64,000 nucleotides of DNA from Diplolepis rosae. Taxonomy: Eukaryota; Arthropoda; Insecta; Hymenoptera; Diplolepididae. Location of the stretch: the NCBI GenBank assembly GCA_030998225.1, contig JAPYXD010000727.1, positions 1,922,001 to 1,986,000 of the forward strand, written 5' to 3'. Shown one piece after another: positions 12,326-24,560 of this stretch (the stretch's first letter is position 1; each line of letters opens with the position of its first letter). The translations under genes were made by a program, and so were the position numbers. The notes beneath the pieces are model-generated. The model had not been told where the DNA came from and did not search any database. It worked only from the letters and a program-made list of their open reading frames with translations.

Positions 12326-13084
12326 AAATGACTATGTTTGGTTGTGAAACACGTTCTTCTTTTTTTCCTCAAGAACTTCAAAGTCGAAATTTCATAACTT
12401 TTTGCCAACATTCCATTAACTATCCTCATAATATATAAAGGGTCAAAAACACATTATGTAGCGAGTAGAAAATATATTGAACAATTTTCCCAGAATTTTT
12501 TACGAATACTCTCGAGGATTAAAATTGTATTTCATTCAGAAAAAGGATAATAATAAATTGCTTTCGATTTGTATACAATATTTATGATATAAAGCATTTA
12601 CAGATTTGGGCTTATTCAGAATTTTCGATTGAGGATTAACAGAATGTAAAAAGGTATACCTAATTGAAAGTATTGTATACACTAAAAATAAAGTATATTA
12701 CTGTCAGATGTGCTGTTTTCAAGTAATTTTTCAAAGCTTAAAACATAAATTTAAAATTAGCTTCCAGTATTTGGATAATTTCCTTTCCGCATTGCCAATT
12801 TTCCATCAGTTTAAAATAATTACAAATATTCAATGAATTTAATATTATAATTTAAGATTATACTGGTAATAACTACAATTATTCATAAAATAATTAGACT
12901 CTGATCATGCCATGACTAATATAAATGTGCATATCCAACAAGTACGTAAAAACTATAAGAGAATGGTTAATTTGAAACTGGTAAACAATAATTAAGTTTG
13001 AGTTGAATTGATTGATGAATCACAGGTTATTAATAAAATAATATAAATTTCATTCTGCCATGCAGATTGAGGTAATTACGTGAC
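12326..13084. other. AT-rich spacer between minisatellite blocks
   Basis: About 760 bp of AT-rich sequence without the minisatellite unit. It may be an insertion into the array, but I see no terminal inverted repeats. No open frame of interest. Confidence 0.45.
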
Positions 13085-13242
13085 TTTCCTCTGTTTTATC
13101 TCAGAAAATCGATTTTATCATCTCGAGGGTCCGCTCGATCATTTCAGATTCTCGACTTGATCATCTCAGAAGGTCAACATGAGTGAAAACATGATGTTCA
13201 ACTTGACCATCCCAGAGGCAGGTCAGCTTGATTATCCTAATA
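13085..13242. repeat. degenerate minisatellite, second block
   Basis: The same unit as at 12020-12325 appears here as CTCGATCATTTCAGATT, CTTGATCATCTCAGAAGG and CTTGACCATCCCAGAGG. The block ends where the MITE at 13243 begins, and the unit resumes after it, so the MITE landed inside the array. Confidence 0.65.
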
Positions 13243-13331
13243 CACGGAGAAAAGAGATTTGCTATATTAGCAAACGAATTATTGATATACAACAATTCGT
13301 TTGCTAATACAGAAAATCTTTTTTCTCTATG
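13243..13331. mobile_element. 89 bp MITE, TA-flanked, inserted in minisatellite
   Basis: It starts CACGGAGAAAAGAGATT, ends with the complement of CATAGAGAAAAAAGATT, and is flanked by TA on each side. Internally it folds on ATTAGCAAACGAAT and its complement. It is an internally deleted relative of the 314 bp element at 17157-17470: the outer 40-45 bp of both ends, including the TTAGCAAA and TTGATATACAAC words, are shared. The TA duplication suggests Tc1/mariner-type mobilisation. Confidence 0.85.
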
Positions 13332-13333
13332 TA

Positions 13334-13445
13334 GTCAACCTGAAATACTGAAGATTGTCAGGCTGAACATAAAACGAGAGTCAAATTTACTATGTCGAAA
13401 AAATTATAGAGGGACAGTCTAACCATCTTAGAAGGTAAAGGTTAA
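13334..13445. repeat. degenerate minisatellite, third block
   Basis: Continuation of the array after the MITE, with GTCAACCTGAAATACTGAAG, CAGGCTGAAC and CTAACCATCTTAGAAGG as diverged copies. Beyond 13445 the unit is no longer recognisable. Confidence 0.5.
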
Positions 13446-14870
13446 CCCTCTAAATCAGACTCCAAAATGTTTACGCTTCATTTTTCTGCGTGTACTAGTC
13501 CCAAAAGCAAATACGGCGATATGACATTATAAAGAATAAGACTGTCACTCATTCCAAATCAAACGGAAATATATTTTATTTTGAGTTAGTACCTGAACCT
13601 CTTTTCTATTATATTTTCTTATTTTCTATATTCTTTTGTAATAGGACATCAAGCACTAGAACAAATAGTTTAATTAAGAATTGTAAATAGATCTCCTAAG
13701 AGATATTGTAATTTAAAAAGGTGTGTTTGAAAAATACAAAATTTCCACATCTTCCTAACTAAACTGTAATAGCTGCGAAGATACGAGAAAAGGACACCTT
13801 ACTGTTTCTGTAATAATAAGTTTAGTGCTGAGATTTTCTTTTTTAACGCGTGCAATTGATATTAAAGGGAAAAGGGATATGTACCATGGAATATAATTGC
13901 GGGTACCCGTCAAATTACGTAGTCGAGGATTCGGTGCTTAAAATATATCAGCCCGTTAAATTCTAATGACCGTAAGTAATCGAAATGATTTTGTGCAACG
14001 AACGAGGGTTTAGAACTTTACAACCTATAAAGTTGATTTCTGAAAGGGTTTTGATCGAACCCCCCTTCCTAAAAGGGATATCACTACCCTCTCTTGACAG
14101 ACCTTCCTCTACGCTTTTACACATTCTGTTAATACCTTGAAACTCGAGTTCTTTATAAGCAATGACAGAAGGAATATAAAAATCAAGTACCAAATCCTAC
14201 TCACTCGCGAAAATATTGGTTCGAAAAACAGGCCAAAGATAGAGTGCAGACATACCCGGAATGGGTATTTGGGGAGATTCGGGTTATCTGGGTGCCAAAG
14301 TATACCTTTATTTGATAAAGAAATAACTACTTATAGCTCGTGACGTGGATTTCAACTGCTCATTTATACATCGAAGAGGCTCCGCAGAGCCTGAACCCAT
14401 AATCATGTTGTTGTTCCAAATGATACATATACATTTATTGACTGGAACTCACTGATAAAATCCGTATACATGTAATTTTCACAAGGGATTTCACGTAAGA
14501 GCTTTTTTTATCACCTCTCAAACCTCCAAGTTACGCCTCTCGAGGAATAGTTTCTCTGAATTTTGATAATTGTTTATAAAGGCTGTACTTTTATAGTCAC
14601 CAAGGGAGCAAGGAAAAAATAGTCTAATTTTTTATACATTTACCAAAATTATTTTCATGCATTATTCATTATGAAACTTTATGGATTATTTTATATCCTC
14701 AAAGGCATTTTATTTGTGAATTTTCATCCCTGAAAATATAATAGTATTTTTAATGGACTTTTTATTGCATATAATAAACTGTGTGGAGAATTCCAAACAA
14801 TTCTTTCATTTTGAGAGTGAAAAATAATTTTTTTAATCTTTCGAATTCTTGTATTCTTAGAAAGGTATGG
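13446..14870. other. no gene seen
   Basis: AT-rich sequence with a modestly GC-richer block at 13880-14400. Overlapping frames on both strands (13963-14343) have no recognisable motif and no splice context. Nothing else is supported. Confidence 0.5.
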
Positions 14871-15350
14871 GAGCTGATGTTATGGGTGCTGTAATTCAAG
14901 TAGGTCGATGGCGTATATAAATATTAAAGCGAATACCTCAGCGAATATTGCGGGCGCCGCTTTTTGTTTCGAGCAGTAGCATCGTTTCGATCGTACAACA
15001 TCTGTGCGAACGCGTATGGATGCTTTAACTACGTTACCAGACGTGCCCCAGGTGCTTCGAGCCCCCATGGTCGTTCGCCACTACAGAGTTTACTACCGAC
15101 GAAACCAATGGCAGGATTCGCGTCCAGCCAAACGCGTAAATCCTGCATTCGCAACCCTCCATATCCCTGCGATGCTTCCTCATTCCGCTCATCTACCAAC
15201 ATTTTTATCTCTACACACAACTTTAAATTAATGGGTTCGAAGAAATCGGCCAGTCGGAAACCTGTCCGGCAATTGCTTTTACGGACAACATGTATCGCGG
15301 CTCTCGTACTACTCTTATGCTATCCTAGAATTACAAATTTCTATTAAAGA
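14871..15350 (+). other. GC-richer patch with TATA-like motif and overlapping open frames
   Basis: This is the GC-richest stretch for several kb. GCGTATATAAAT at about 14910 resembles a TATA box, with a CTCAGCG initiator-like word about 25 bp downstream. Two overlapping + frames follow. One from the ATG at 15108 gives about 79 residues ending in a hydrophobic run (CIAALVLLL). The other from the ATG at 15019 gives about 71 residues. I recognise neither protein. Overlap of three open frames is what elevated GC alone produces, so this could be a conserved non-coding element, a small gene, or nothing. Confidence 0.2.
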
Positions 15351-16240
15351 TCCTATCGTTCCATTCGAAAATCCTCTTCGGATTATACTGTTTTTTTCAG
15401 ATTTATCAGTGAATACTGTTGTTGAAATTGTTGGTTTAAGTTTTGAAATAAATATATATATATATATGTACTTGTATCTAATGTGACGTATTGCACTTTC
15501 AAGATAATCCATATGATAAGGTAAATAAAATTCATAAAACTCTTCTATAAAATTAAAGAACCAGTGAATTTTAAATAAAGAAGTAAAATAATAAAATAAA
15601 ATAATTTGAGATACTAGGATTTATTTCGTATACAAAAATCTGGACCAGCTAACGTATTCTTTAATAACAAACAATATCTCACATTCTTAAAAAATCATAT
15701 TACAACAGAATTTTTCACAATATTAAAGTAGAAAGTTTTTGCTCCTTCGTATAAACAAGATGAAACTTTATTTGACGATGCTGTATTCGGAGTTCGCGGA
15801 CATTTGGTTGGACGACATCTGCACAATCGAGTTATGCTCTGCTCTGGCAGACACACTTTAATTTATCCAATTAACAGTAGCTCGTATTTTCCTGGGATGG
15901 TAGCGCGGGGCCAAGGATTCAAAACTCCTCGGTGTTCTCTAAACTACCTGGATCCAAACTTGTTAGATAGTTGTGATGTGCCGAAGGGTATAAACCATAT
16001 CGCATATAGCAGAAGCTTTGTAAATTTGTTTTTGAATTATTTGAAAGTTGTTTTCAGATGATTATTTGAATCGCAGAGGCGTACGTGTTATTCACATGCA
16101 GTTTAAGCTCCTGTAATCAAACATACCGTACATTTGTGCATTCCCAGACTTAAGTCAGCTCTATTTTTACTCGTATTATTCATATTCATGAATTGTAATC
16201 ACAGCTCGTAATACTTTCATCTGTTCAGTTTAAAATTCAT
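15351..16240. other. no gene seen; short (TA)n
   Basis: A short TA microsatellite lies at about 15452-15470. The rest is AT-rich unique sequence with random frames. Confidence 0.5.
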
Positions 16241-16285
16241 TATATTATATTGTTTTTATCATTTTTTCTGGTTAGGTAAAGTTAT
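16241..16285 (+). promoter_or_regulatory. weak candidate recursive splice junction (AG|GTAAAG)
   Basis: A pyrimidine-rich stretch with TTTTTATCATTTTTTCTG ends in GTTAG at 16275 and is followed at once by GTAAAG. This fits a zero-length-exon ratchet site. The pyrimidine tract is broken and the donor is only moderate. About 55 open codons follow in one frame, and a second acceptor-like TTCTTGCAG ends at 16341. Confidence 0.2.
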
Positions 16286-17156
16286 TGGGTATGCTGTGGA
16301 TCGGAAAGGATCATAGCATTCTTTCTGTTATGTTCTTGCAGAAAAGTGTTATTAGAATGGTAATAGTAATCAATAGTCCATGTAAAAACCTCGACACGTT
16401 GCATGATCGGAAAATAACTGAAATCAATTCACTGGACCCGGAGATTTGATGTCCTCCGCATGCCTAACTCACACGTAGAAACACCGGACACGAGGGCAGT
16501 TGAGGTACGAGATGCTGGAATGGGGTGCACTCTCGGTCGTAAAATGCATCTGCCCCCCTTCCCACACCCCTTCAACCGGTAACGGCTTTTATTGTGTTAC
16601 GTTTCCCTCTCTTCTAGCAATTCCTCTACTTTCTCCATCCTTTCTTTTTTTTCACTCTCACTCTCATCTACCAATTCTCTCTCGTCCTCTTTCTTTATCT
16701 GGTCCCCACCCTAAACTCTCTCAAAGGCTCCAAAAAAACGAGAACAACTGCTTTATAACCCCCGTACACTCGTTAAACTGATTCGATAGATTTTACTGCG
16801 CTTACGATTCCTTTAACCAACCTGCCATTTGGCTACGAGTGCCAACGCAGAATAAAATAGACCGATTGAACGAACTTACCTTAAATAATGTCTGAACGAA
16901 ATTGATCAAACCCATTCTACCCGTGAACCCTAGGATCGTGATAAAAAAAACAATCAATTTAAAACATAATAGCGAGAATTGCCTTTTAGTAAATTAATAA
17001 TAAATCATTTATGATGATGACAACTTTAAAAACATTTAATTGACTTTATGAAAGAGTCCTGACATAAGAGTTAACACTAAAGGGTGATGGAAAACTTTGT
17101 GCTCTTAATATTTCGAAATCTGTCAGATTTTCTCACTGGACCAAACAAAATAACTG
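16286..17156. other. no gene seen; pyrimidine-rich block
   Basis: A GC- and pyrimidine-rich block lies at about 16480-16760 and otherwise the sequence is AT-rich. The 93-codon + frame at 16500-16781 is low-complexity S/P/L-rich sequence created by the pyrimidine tract and is not credible as a protein. Confidence 0.5.
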
Positions 17157-17470
17157 CACGGAGAAAAAAGATTTATTGTATTAGCAAATGGATTGTTGAT
17201 ATACAACCTAGGTATTTTTTTGCTGTCCCAATAAAATTTTAATTCTTACAACAAAACTTTTGGTTGAATCAACAAAATTCTTTTTATACTAGCGGGTCAA
17301 AAAGTGCATTTTTTACCCTCTGTGCGGCAAATAAATCCATTTTTCGAACCCCCAAGTGAAAATATACTATTGTTGAGAACAAAAATTTTGTTGGGACAAC
17401 ATAAAAAATTTGTTGGTTATATATCAACAATCCGTTTGCTAATACAGCAAATACATATTTTTCCTCTGTG
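17157..17470. mobile_element. MITE with CACGGAGAAAAAAGATT termini
   Basis: The 314 bp unit starts CACGGAGAAAAAAGATTTAT and ends TTTTTCCTCTGTG. Inside the ends are a second pair of inverted blocks (TTAGCAAATGGATTGTTGAT and its complement with small changes). It is the long form of the 89 bp element at 13243. Its centre (17289-17347) holds a block that recurs in inverted orientation at 17752-17806. No open frame with a recognisable product is present. Confidence 0.8.
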
Positions 17471-17639
17471 GTACAAATGACGTAAGAAGTGTCAATCAAG
17501 TTTTACATTGTCAAAAATAATTCTTATGGTCAATATACTTTCATTTATCGTTTTTAGTTCTTTTAAAACATCCAATCTGCAAATTTCACATAAAGTTTGC
17601 GAAAAAGTATATTGTGCAACTAGGAAAAAAAAATTTTGT

Positions 17640-17812
17640 TGATAGTGTGAAGTTTGATGCCCGAGCAAACCGAGGGTAACAACCACGCGAGTAAAATTAA
17701 TGTTTTTCCCGTGTCGCATACGATTTTTTTCCTACCAGGAAGTTAAAAAATGGATTTGCTTGCTCCGCACGGGGCATCAAAATTCACTTTATGGCCCGCT
17801 AGTAGAAAAAAC
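17640..17812. repeat. inverted relative of the 17289-17347 block
   Basis: Read on the minus strand, 17752-17806 contains CTAGCGGGCC, a TGCCCCGTGCGG word and CAAATCCATTTTT. It aligns with the CTAGCGGGTC to CAAATAAATCCATTTTT block inside the MITE at 17157-17470. The upstream part (17660-17700) has a CCGAGCAAACCGAGGG-like word. It is probably a fragment of the transposon family that donated sequence to the MITE. Confidence 0.5.
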
Positions 17813-20800
17813 AATTTTTTCACTTTTGAGCCAGGATTATTCCATTACCAAGCTAGTTATTGTATACCACATACCTTCAGTACCATTGAGCTTTGATGAA
17901 TCAGGAAAGTTTTTCTCTGAGCTCACTTTAGAAAAATTGTTTGTAAAATTTTTCAAATTCATTTATTAATCTAATGTTTCACTGATTATTTTTACAAAAA
18001 GTGAATCAGTCCAATAACACTTAAAGTTCAGCACATTCAACTAAAGATAAGCTTCTGTATATGCTTTTCTTTTATTTATATTATTATAAAATAATAAAGG
18101 AAAGAGCTATAGTAGTTTAATGATAGGTCAGAGCATTTTATTAAAAAGAGCATAAGTTGTTTCCAGTCGGGGTAGTTTTCAGAGACTGTTCGGGTGGAGG
18201 CATGCATTGTTTACGCTGTTGATCGTACACGAGAGGCTTATCAGTGTTACTCAACCCTCGTTGTAAAAATAAAAGGCGTAGAAAACTAATGTAAAGGGTA
18301 GAGAAAAGTGCTTTGAGTTAGAGGGAAGCGAGAGTGTGCAAGCAAGTGGGAGTCAGAATCGGAGTTGGGAAGGAAAACCTTTCTGCCAGAGGTCCCTGGC
18401 GTGCAACCACACGTAGACACATGATTGCCGCTTTACACTACTCAGGCGTAACGACTTGAGCCATTAGTCAGTTGTTACTCTCGAGGGATACCTTTTTGCC
18501 TTTATTTATTAACAAATACCAGTCCATCAAGCAAAACGTCAATAAAATATAAAAAGTGTCTTTTGCATCATAGAGCTTCATCAGCAAAAACACATGTGAA
18601 TTCGATCAAATTAATTCCATTCGGGTACAAGGTAAATCCCTTTTCCAGGCAACACTGGAGCTATTGCTATAAATAAGCTGCAATAAAATAATTAAAAAAG
18701 GACTACAATCGCCCCTTGAGTATAAAAGTCGTCTATTAATTAAGATTAGTTTCCAATTTACTAGCAACCCCATAGATTCCGGGAGTTGGCTATAAACCTC
18801 GATCGTGGGGAAATGCAAGGTTACACCAAGGGAATGAGGGTTGAGGGAATAGGGATAACTTGCTTCCGAGTTCTTATAATAACGCTCGCTTCGGGTGATG
18901 ATATTATATAAATTACGAACTAACAATAGCCTCTTCCAAATACCAATAATCACCCAATTCTGAGAATTTTATAATTTTTCTGCTTTTTAAAAAATAAATC
19001 TACTGCAGTAAAATTGACTGTCTTTTTGTATACTCTTTTCTGACGTTGGCTTGTATTAGCATACAATAAAGAAGAAAAAGACATTGGAGATCCAGCAATC
19101 TGATAGCAAGTTCATCCAATAGAATCATTGGGAGGCAATATCGAAGCTTGTGCGAACCTGTCACCGTTAGTACCAACCGAGCAGTCTGCAGTACTCGCAT
19201 TGTGCGAACTCAGCGAGGCGTACAAGAATGTATTGATCTGGTCTGACATACCATTCGGGCGCGGAACCAGTAAGCACGACACTGTCGGCATTCAGCCCTT
19301 CTGAAACACCCCACCTCCAATTTATATCACCCCTTTTTTTCACTCCAAACGTTCTCACTCTTATCACATTGTTTTCACGTTAAAATTCCGAGATATAGGT
19401 ATGTACACATTGAAAAATAAAAGTACAATTAAATATTCGATCATTTTGGAATTAAAATAATTCGCTGATATCATAAAGTTAATAGCAATAGTCTCACATA
19501 GAATAATTTTAAATTAATTTAATGATAAAGGGATGTAAAGTTTGGAAAAGTTTTATTATTTTATTTTAAAATTAATCATTTGATAAAAGTATAGTCATAT
19601 TAGTAATGATTGATTTTAATTTGGCTTTAGGGTCCAGAAATAATTTAACTCAGAGTTACATTTTTTTCCTTCAAATGTTTCAACTCTGATCGGGGTCTTC
19701 ATCAGTGATCTTTATTTCTAAAATATCAAAAAAGGTTGCCAAAATATTACACATATGAGCCCTATTTTGGTATAAACTTTGGTAATGTACAAAAAAACTA
19801 AAAAATGAAAAACGTTTGCATAAAATCATACCTAAATCTTACATAAACATATGAAAATTCTTAACAATAACAATTGAATTCTAGCAGCATGAACTTTGAA
19901 AAACCAAAACTAGAATATGTTTATATATAAATTTTACAGAAAATATAGATGCAAGTACGTAAAAATGGCACAAAAACTTAACAGGATTATTTTTGAAAAA
20001 TTAAATAAAAAAATTTTCTAGTATATAACGAATGTATCCTAGAAAAAGGTGCTTTTTGATAGTGATATATTTAACAATATCAAACTTTTCCATATTATTA
20101 AAATTGCTAGCATCGGAACTACTGGGCAGATCTGAAAATTCTAGAATAAAAAGTTGTAGAGAAATCAGTCCCCTTCAATTTGAGTGCTTGTTTAGGCAAA
20201 TCAGTCAATTAGAACTCGAGATATACTCAAAAATGTCGGAACAACTCTGAAAATTGGAAAAAAAATTCGAACGTTGATATCTCGAAAACGCTTCCATAAA
20301 AAAATTGTTGAGTGTACCTTTCGTGTTTAGTAGGCCAAAGTACATGAAAAAATCATATTAAGATGTGATGGGTAGAAAAAAATGTAATTTCGTAAACTAG
20401 TGTAACCAATGTCACAAAATTATTTGGAATACAAATTAAAGTTATAAGCATAAAACTTTGAAATGCCTAAGCTAACAATAACTATCCTAAGGAGCAACTT
20501 CTTTAAATGAGCTGCCACCTTTACGAAATGTCAAGAATGTGTATTGTCAGGAAATATTTAGTATCAAACATAACTTTAAAAAAAGAGAATAAAATGAGAA
20601 AGTTCAAATTTAGTATGTTTCGCTCGAGTGAGAAAATAAAATAAAATAATGAAATATTATTTAAAAAATAAAAGTTAAAGTTGAAGGGTTGCTGCAGAAA
20701 GACTTTAAGACCCCTGACTATAAATGGTGAATGAATGAATACATATACATTTACGTTTCTAAGTAGTAGTAAAACGTGACAAGTCGACGAAGTCGTCGAG

Positions 20801-21697
20801 TGCATTCAGGGTGCAAGTGAAGGGGGTATTACGCTACGTGATTGCCATTTTCTTAGACAAAGAGCAAAGACCTGGGAGAATACTTGGTTTAGTTCCATTA
20901 TCGTCTTTATCGTTAAGTTCTAAGTCTTGAGAACGAAGAAAAAGCTACTCCGTCCATTTTTTCGATTCCTCATACTTAAATTCAATTTTCATCGTTTAGC
21001 ATGATATTGCTAAAAAGTAATAAATTAAATTCAGCTTTTAAAAAATGTCTCGAACATTGAGTACCTGCTCGTCAATGAAACAAAATTATTTTCTTGAATC
21101 TATATTAGGAAAATAAAGTACTGATAATAGAGTACTGCACTGCTGAAAATACATTCCGATCGATGGAAGAACTGTTCTCTCTATCCAGATTCGTTTCACC
21201 GATTTTCTTGGATCATAGTTGAAATGTAAGAGAAAGCGAGCAAGAGAAAACGTCTCCGCAAATGGAGTGGAGAAAGTCCTGACAGTTGGTGATTTGAATA
21301 CATGGAGAACGAAAATTTGATTATTTAAGGTAACGTTAGCATCCGCATCAAATTCTATTATCCAGAAGAAATCGGAATATTACGATCTCGCGAATCACTT
21401 GACCCTTCATTTTTATTCAAAAAAGTTATATAAGTTGAACTGTATAATAAAGAAATGAACATAATTATGCTATACGTCGAAAAGCAATATCCAATTAAAA
21501 TTTGTGAAACAAAAAGGAAAAAATGTGGTGCCAGCAACCCTCAGATATATGCTTTTGTGCATTGAAAAAATAAAATGAAGTAAGAATTTTGTCATTTTAA
21601 AAATTTTAATGCTTATTAAAGATGGACATTTTTTTTATATTCTCGATCATAGTCACATAAAAAAATGATAAATTAGCCTATTTGCAGATTTTAAATA
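17813..21697. other. no gene seen; AT-rich, probable old transposon debris
   Basis: A 115-codon minus-strand frame at 18606-18953 opens at GTG and has no recognised motif. GC-richer blocks lie at 18170-18480 and 19130-19330. The stretch from about 19620 to 20480 has the look of decayed transposon sequence (long A/T runs, a CTCTGATCGGGGTCTTCATC word), but I could not find its ends. No RNA gene is seen. Confidence 0.45.
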
Positions 21698-22760
21698 GAC
21701 CAAGCAACAGGGAATTTGTTATGACATTATTTATTTCAGAAAACGGACTGCGCCATCAGAAGAGAGGTTGGTCATAGAGTAATTGTGTCATGTTTTGGAC
21801 AACGAAATATGATTTATAAATTTGTTATTAACATTTAAAAGAAAAAAATCGCACTTTTTTTAGTTTTCTGTTTATAACATTAAAGGTAATTATCCAATCT
21901 TGATGACATTAGTTGAAAAGTTGTAGAAAACTTAATTTCAAACAATATGAGTCGTCGCTTGATCTGATTGGATAATTAGCAGCGGAGGAAATTCGGAAAA
22001 ACCGGGAAATTAAGCTTTTGTTAAACAAATTAATATCTCAGTTAATTCTTAACTTTTCAGGTTGAGGTTTGGTGGAAAAGTAACTGACTTTATGCTCTTC
22101 GAATGTATAAAAAAAAGAACACTTTAAGATAATACGTTTCCGCGCTATTGACACTTTAATTTATTTAATGCGTTAATTGTAAAAATGTCTGCTTGCCGCA
22201 GAGGTGGTCCGATTTTTATTTTGAAAACGGCTTTTAAAAATATAAATCAAGCACAACAGAACGTCAATCTTGGTTTTTCGCTAAAATGTTTCAAAGTTTA
22301 TTAAAAAAAGGTCCAAACGTGGCTCTAAACGCTTGAACGCAGCAAAGTGACACAGTGAGCCTACTCGTTTTCTCCCCCCACCACTGTCACTTTGCTGCGT
22401 TCAAGCGTTTAGAGCCATGTTTGGACCTTTTTTTAATAAACTTTGCAACATTTTAGCGAAAAACCAAGATTGAAGTTCTGTTGTGCTTGATTTATATTTT
22501 TAAAAGCCGTTTTCAAAATAAAAATCGGACCACCTCTGCGGCAAGCAGACATTTTACAATTAACGCATGAAATAAATTAGTGTCAATAGCGCGGAGACGT
22601 ATTATCTTAAACTGTTCTTTTTTTTTATACATTTGAAGAGCATAAAGTCAGTTACTTTTCCACCAAACCTCAACCTGAAAAGTTAAAAATTAACTGAGAT
22701 ATTAATTTGTTTAACAAAAGCTCAATTTCCCGATTATAACAAATTCCCTGTTGCTTGGTC
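21698..22760. mobile_element. 1.06 kb near-perfect palindromic foldback element, TA-flanked
   Basis: The left end GACCAAGCAACAGGGAATTT and the right end are perfect complements, each flanked by TA. The two arms match at well over 90% by eye right to the centre near 22370, where about 23 bases separate GACACAGTG from CACTGTC. The left arm has about 280 bp (21723-22002) that the right arm lacks. That segment carries its own AATTATCCAATC and GATTGGATAATT inverted pair at about 21887 and 21968. There is no open frame. It is probably a non-autonomous DNA element that can extrude a very long hairpin. TA flanks suggest Tc1/mariner-type integration, but this is inference. Confidence 0.85.
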
Positions 22761-24560
22761 TAAAATAGAAATTTTAGTAGGTAGCATCTTAGATATATAA
22801 ATATACGTTATATTATATCAGAGATTAAAAATACATGACATTAGCCTTAAAAATGAAGAGTAAAAAATAATTCAGTTATTTGTGTGCTTCAACAAATTCT
22901 TAAGATGTTATTTTTGCTTATTTGGGACTTTGAATCTTCATTTTGGTAAAAAAAAATAGAGCGAAGGAGGTTGATGAATGGAAGAACCGCGAAGCGTTAA
23001 ATTAGCCAGTGTAGACTGAGACAGCTGCAGAATTCGTGCATCGCAGTTCCTTTTCCAGAGTCTTATCTTTTATTCAGGTTCACCGAATTTAAGTGCGAGG
23101 AAGGATAGAGTATGATCTTGCAGTTAATTTGGTTGGTTCTACTATATATGCACGTATAACCTGATTGATAGCTCCGAAACAACAAACGAAGAGTGTTCTT
23201 GCGCTTGAAGGGCTTTGCTGTTGGTTTAATTACTGTTAGTATGCTCTACTTTCCTTGGAGCTCAAGTCCTCCCCCGCAGCTTGCACTGTCGCAGAGTCTT
23301 TAATTAAACGAAATCAAACATTTAATTGCCTCTAAAATGTACCGATCGACCTCGACACATTTCTCAAATTGCAAACTCTGATTGCAGACAATTGGTAGAC
23401 TTTAAAGTTATAGTTGCTTCTACTTTGAATCAGATTACTGTTTCGAACAAGGGATTAGGTGATTTAAGGATCTGAGTAGATTTAATCATTTAACTATTGA
23501 TTAAATAATATAGTGAAAAGTAAAACATCGATCTTTATAAAGACATGTAGTGAGAAAATTTTTAAAAAGCATTTCTCCTGTTTCTAAACTGACTTGGAAG
23601 GAAGACTGGAAATTAACTATCAGCTATGTCGGATATTGCTGAGCTCTTTTCCATCTCTTCTCTCTATCTCTATCTCTATCTATCTGCTCCGATTGATTCG
23701 GATGTCGTGGAGACCTTGCCAGGAATAATGCGATGCCTTCGTGTCCGCAAAATTCCATCCGCTGATCGCCTGGCATAAATTCATGGGAAATATACAATAT
23801 AATAGCCAAGCATCCTTAACGATAAGTACAAAGGCGGAAAGCAGTCTCGGATTACGACTATGAATATCAGATCATCTATTTTAGAATATAATAAATATAT
23901 TTCATCAAGAATAGACTAACTTGTTCAATAATGATAGAAAAATATTATTTGCCTTGATATAAAAATTTCTTTTTATTCAACCTCTTCCTACTAGAAAGAG
24001 TTTTTTTATTTATGAAAAATATCCATTCAATATAATTTTAAGTTTTTCTGATGTTTAATTTGATCAAATATTTTTTGAGAAATTTGTTATCCGTATTCCA
24101 ACTAAAAAAATACAGATTTGAAATGTATTCCTTTTTTCTTAATTTTTCTATCCTCAAGAAATATCATGTCCACATTGATATAGTTTTACAAAAGCTCACT
24201 CGTTTTCTCAAAAAGAAACTTGTCGGCAAATTGTATTCGAAAGGTAACAAGATTAGAATGTCATATATTGTTATTAATACAAGGGTATTATAACGATAAG
24301 AAGAATAATGTCCTGTCATACGGATTGCCTTACTACGATTAAAAAAAAACTAATAGGATGAAACTGTATGAAAAATAACTATATAACTTTACTAGCCTTA
24401 ATTTACAAAATAATACTATATTTCCAGTTGATTAAAAAAAGAAAATAATTCTTCCTAAAGGCCCCTATCATTATAAACTTCATGAACTCAAGTTGCAAAA
24501 CTTTGGGTTTCATTAAGATTTCGTAAATGTTATTCATCTATATTATATGAGGCAATATTT
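22761..24560. other. no gene seen; short CTCTAT microsatellite
   Basis: A degenerate CTCTATCTCTAT repeat lies at about 23655-23685. A more complex, GC-richer stretch lies at 22970-23330. No supported gene. Confidence 0.5.

Noticed and set aside
14964..15347. 127-codon + strand frame as a full gene
   Set aside because: It opens at TTG, not ATG; the first ATG in frame is at 15108. Two other frames are open over the same DNA, and no domain is recognised.
16500..16781. 93-codon + frame
   Set aside because: Translation of a pyrimidine-rich tract into S/P/L-rich low complexity.
18606..18953. 115-codon minus-strand frame
   Set aside because: It opens at GTG, has no recognised motif, and no flanking splice signals or codon bias distinguish it.
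21698..22760. Endogenous viral hairpin or rolling-circle virus genome
   Set aside because: No replication-protein frame and no conserved nonanucleotide loop; TA flanks and inverted ends fit a transposon better.
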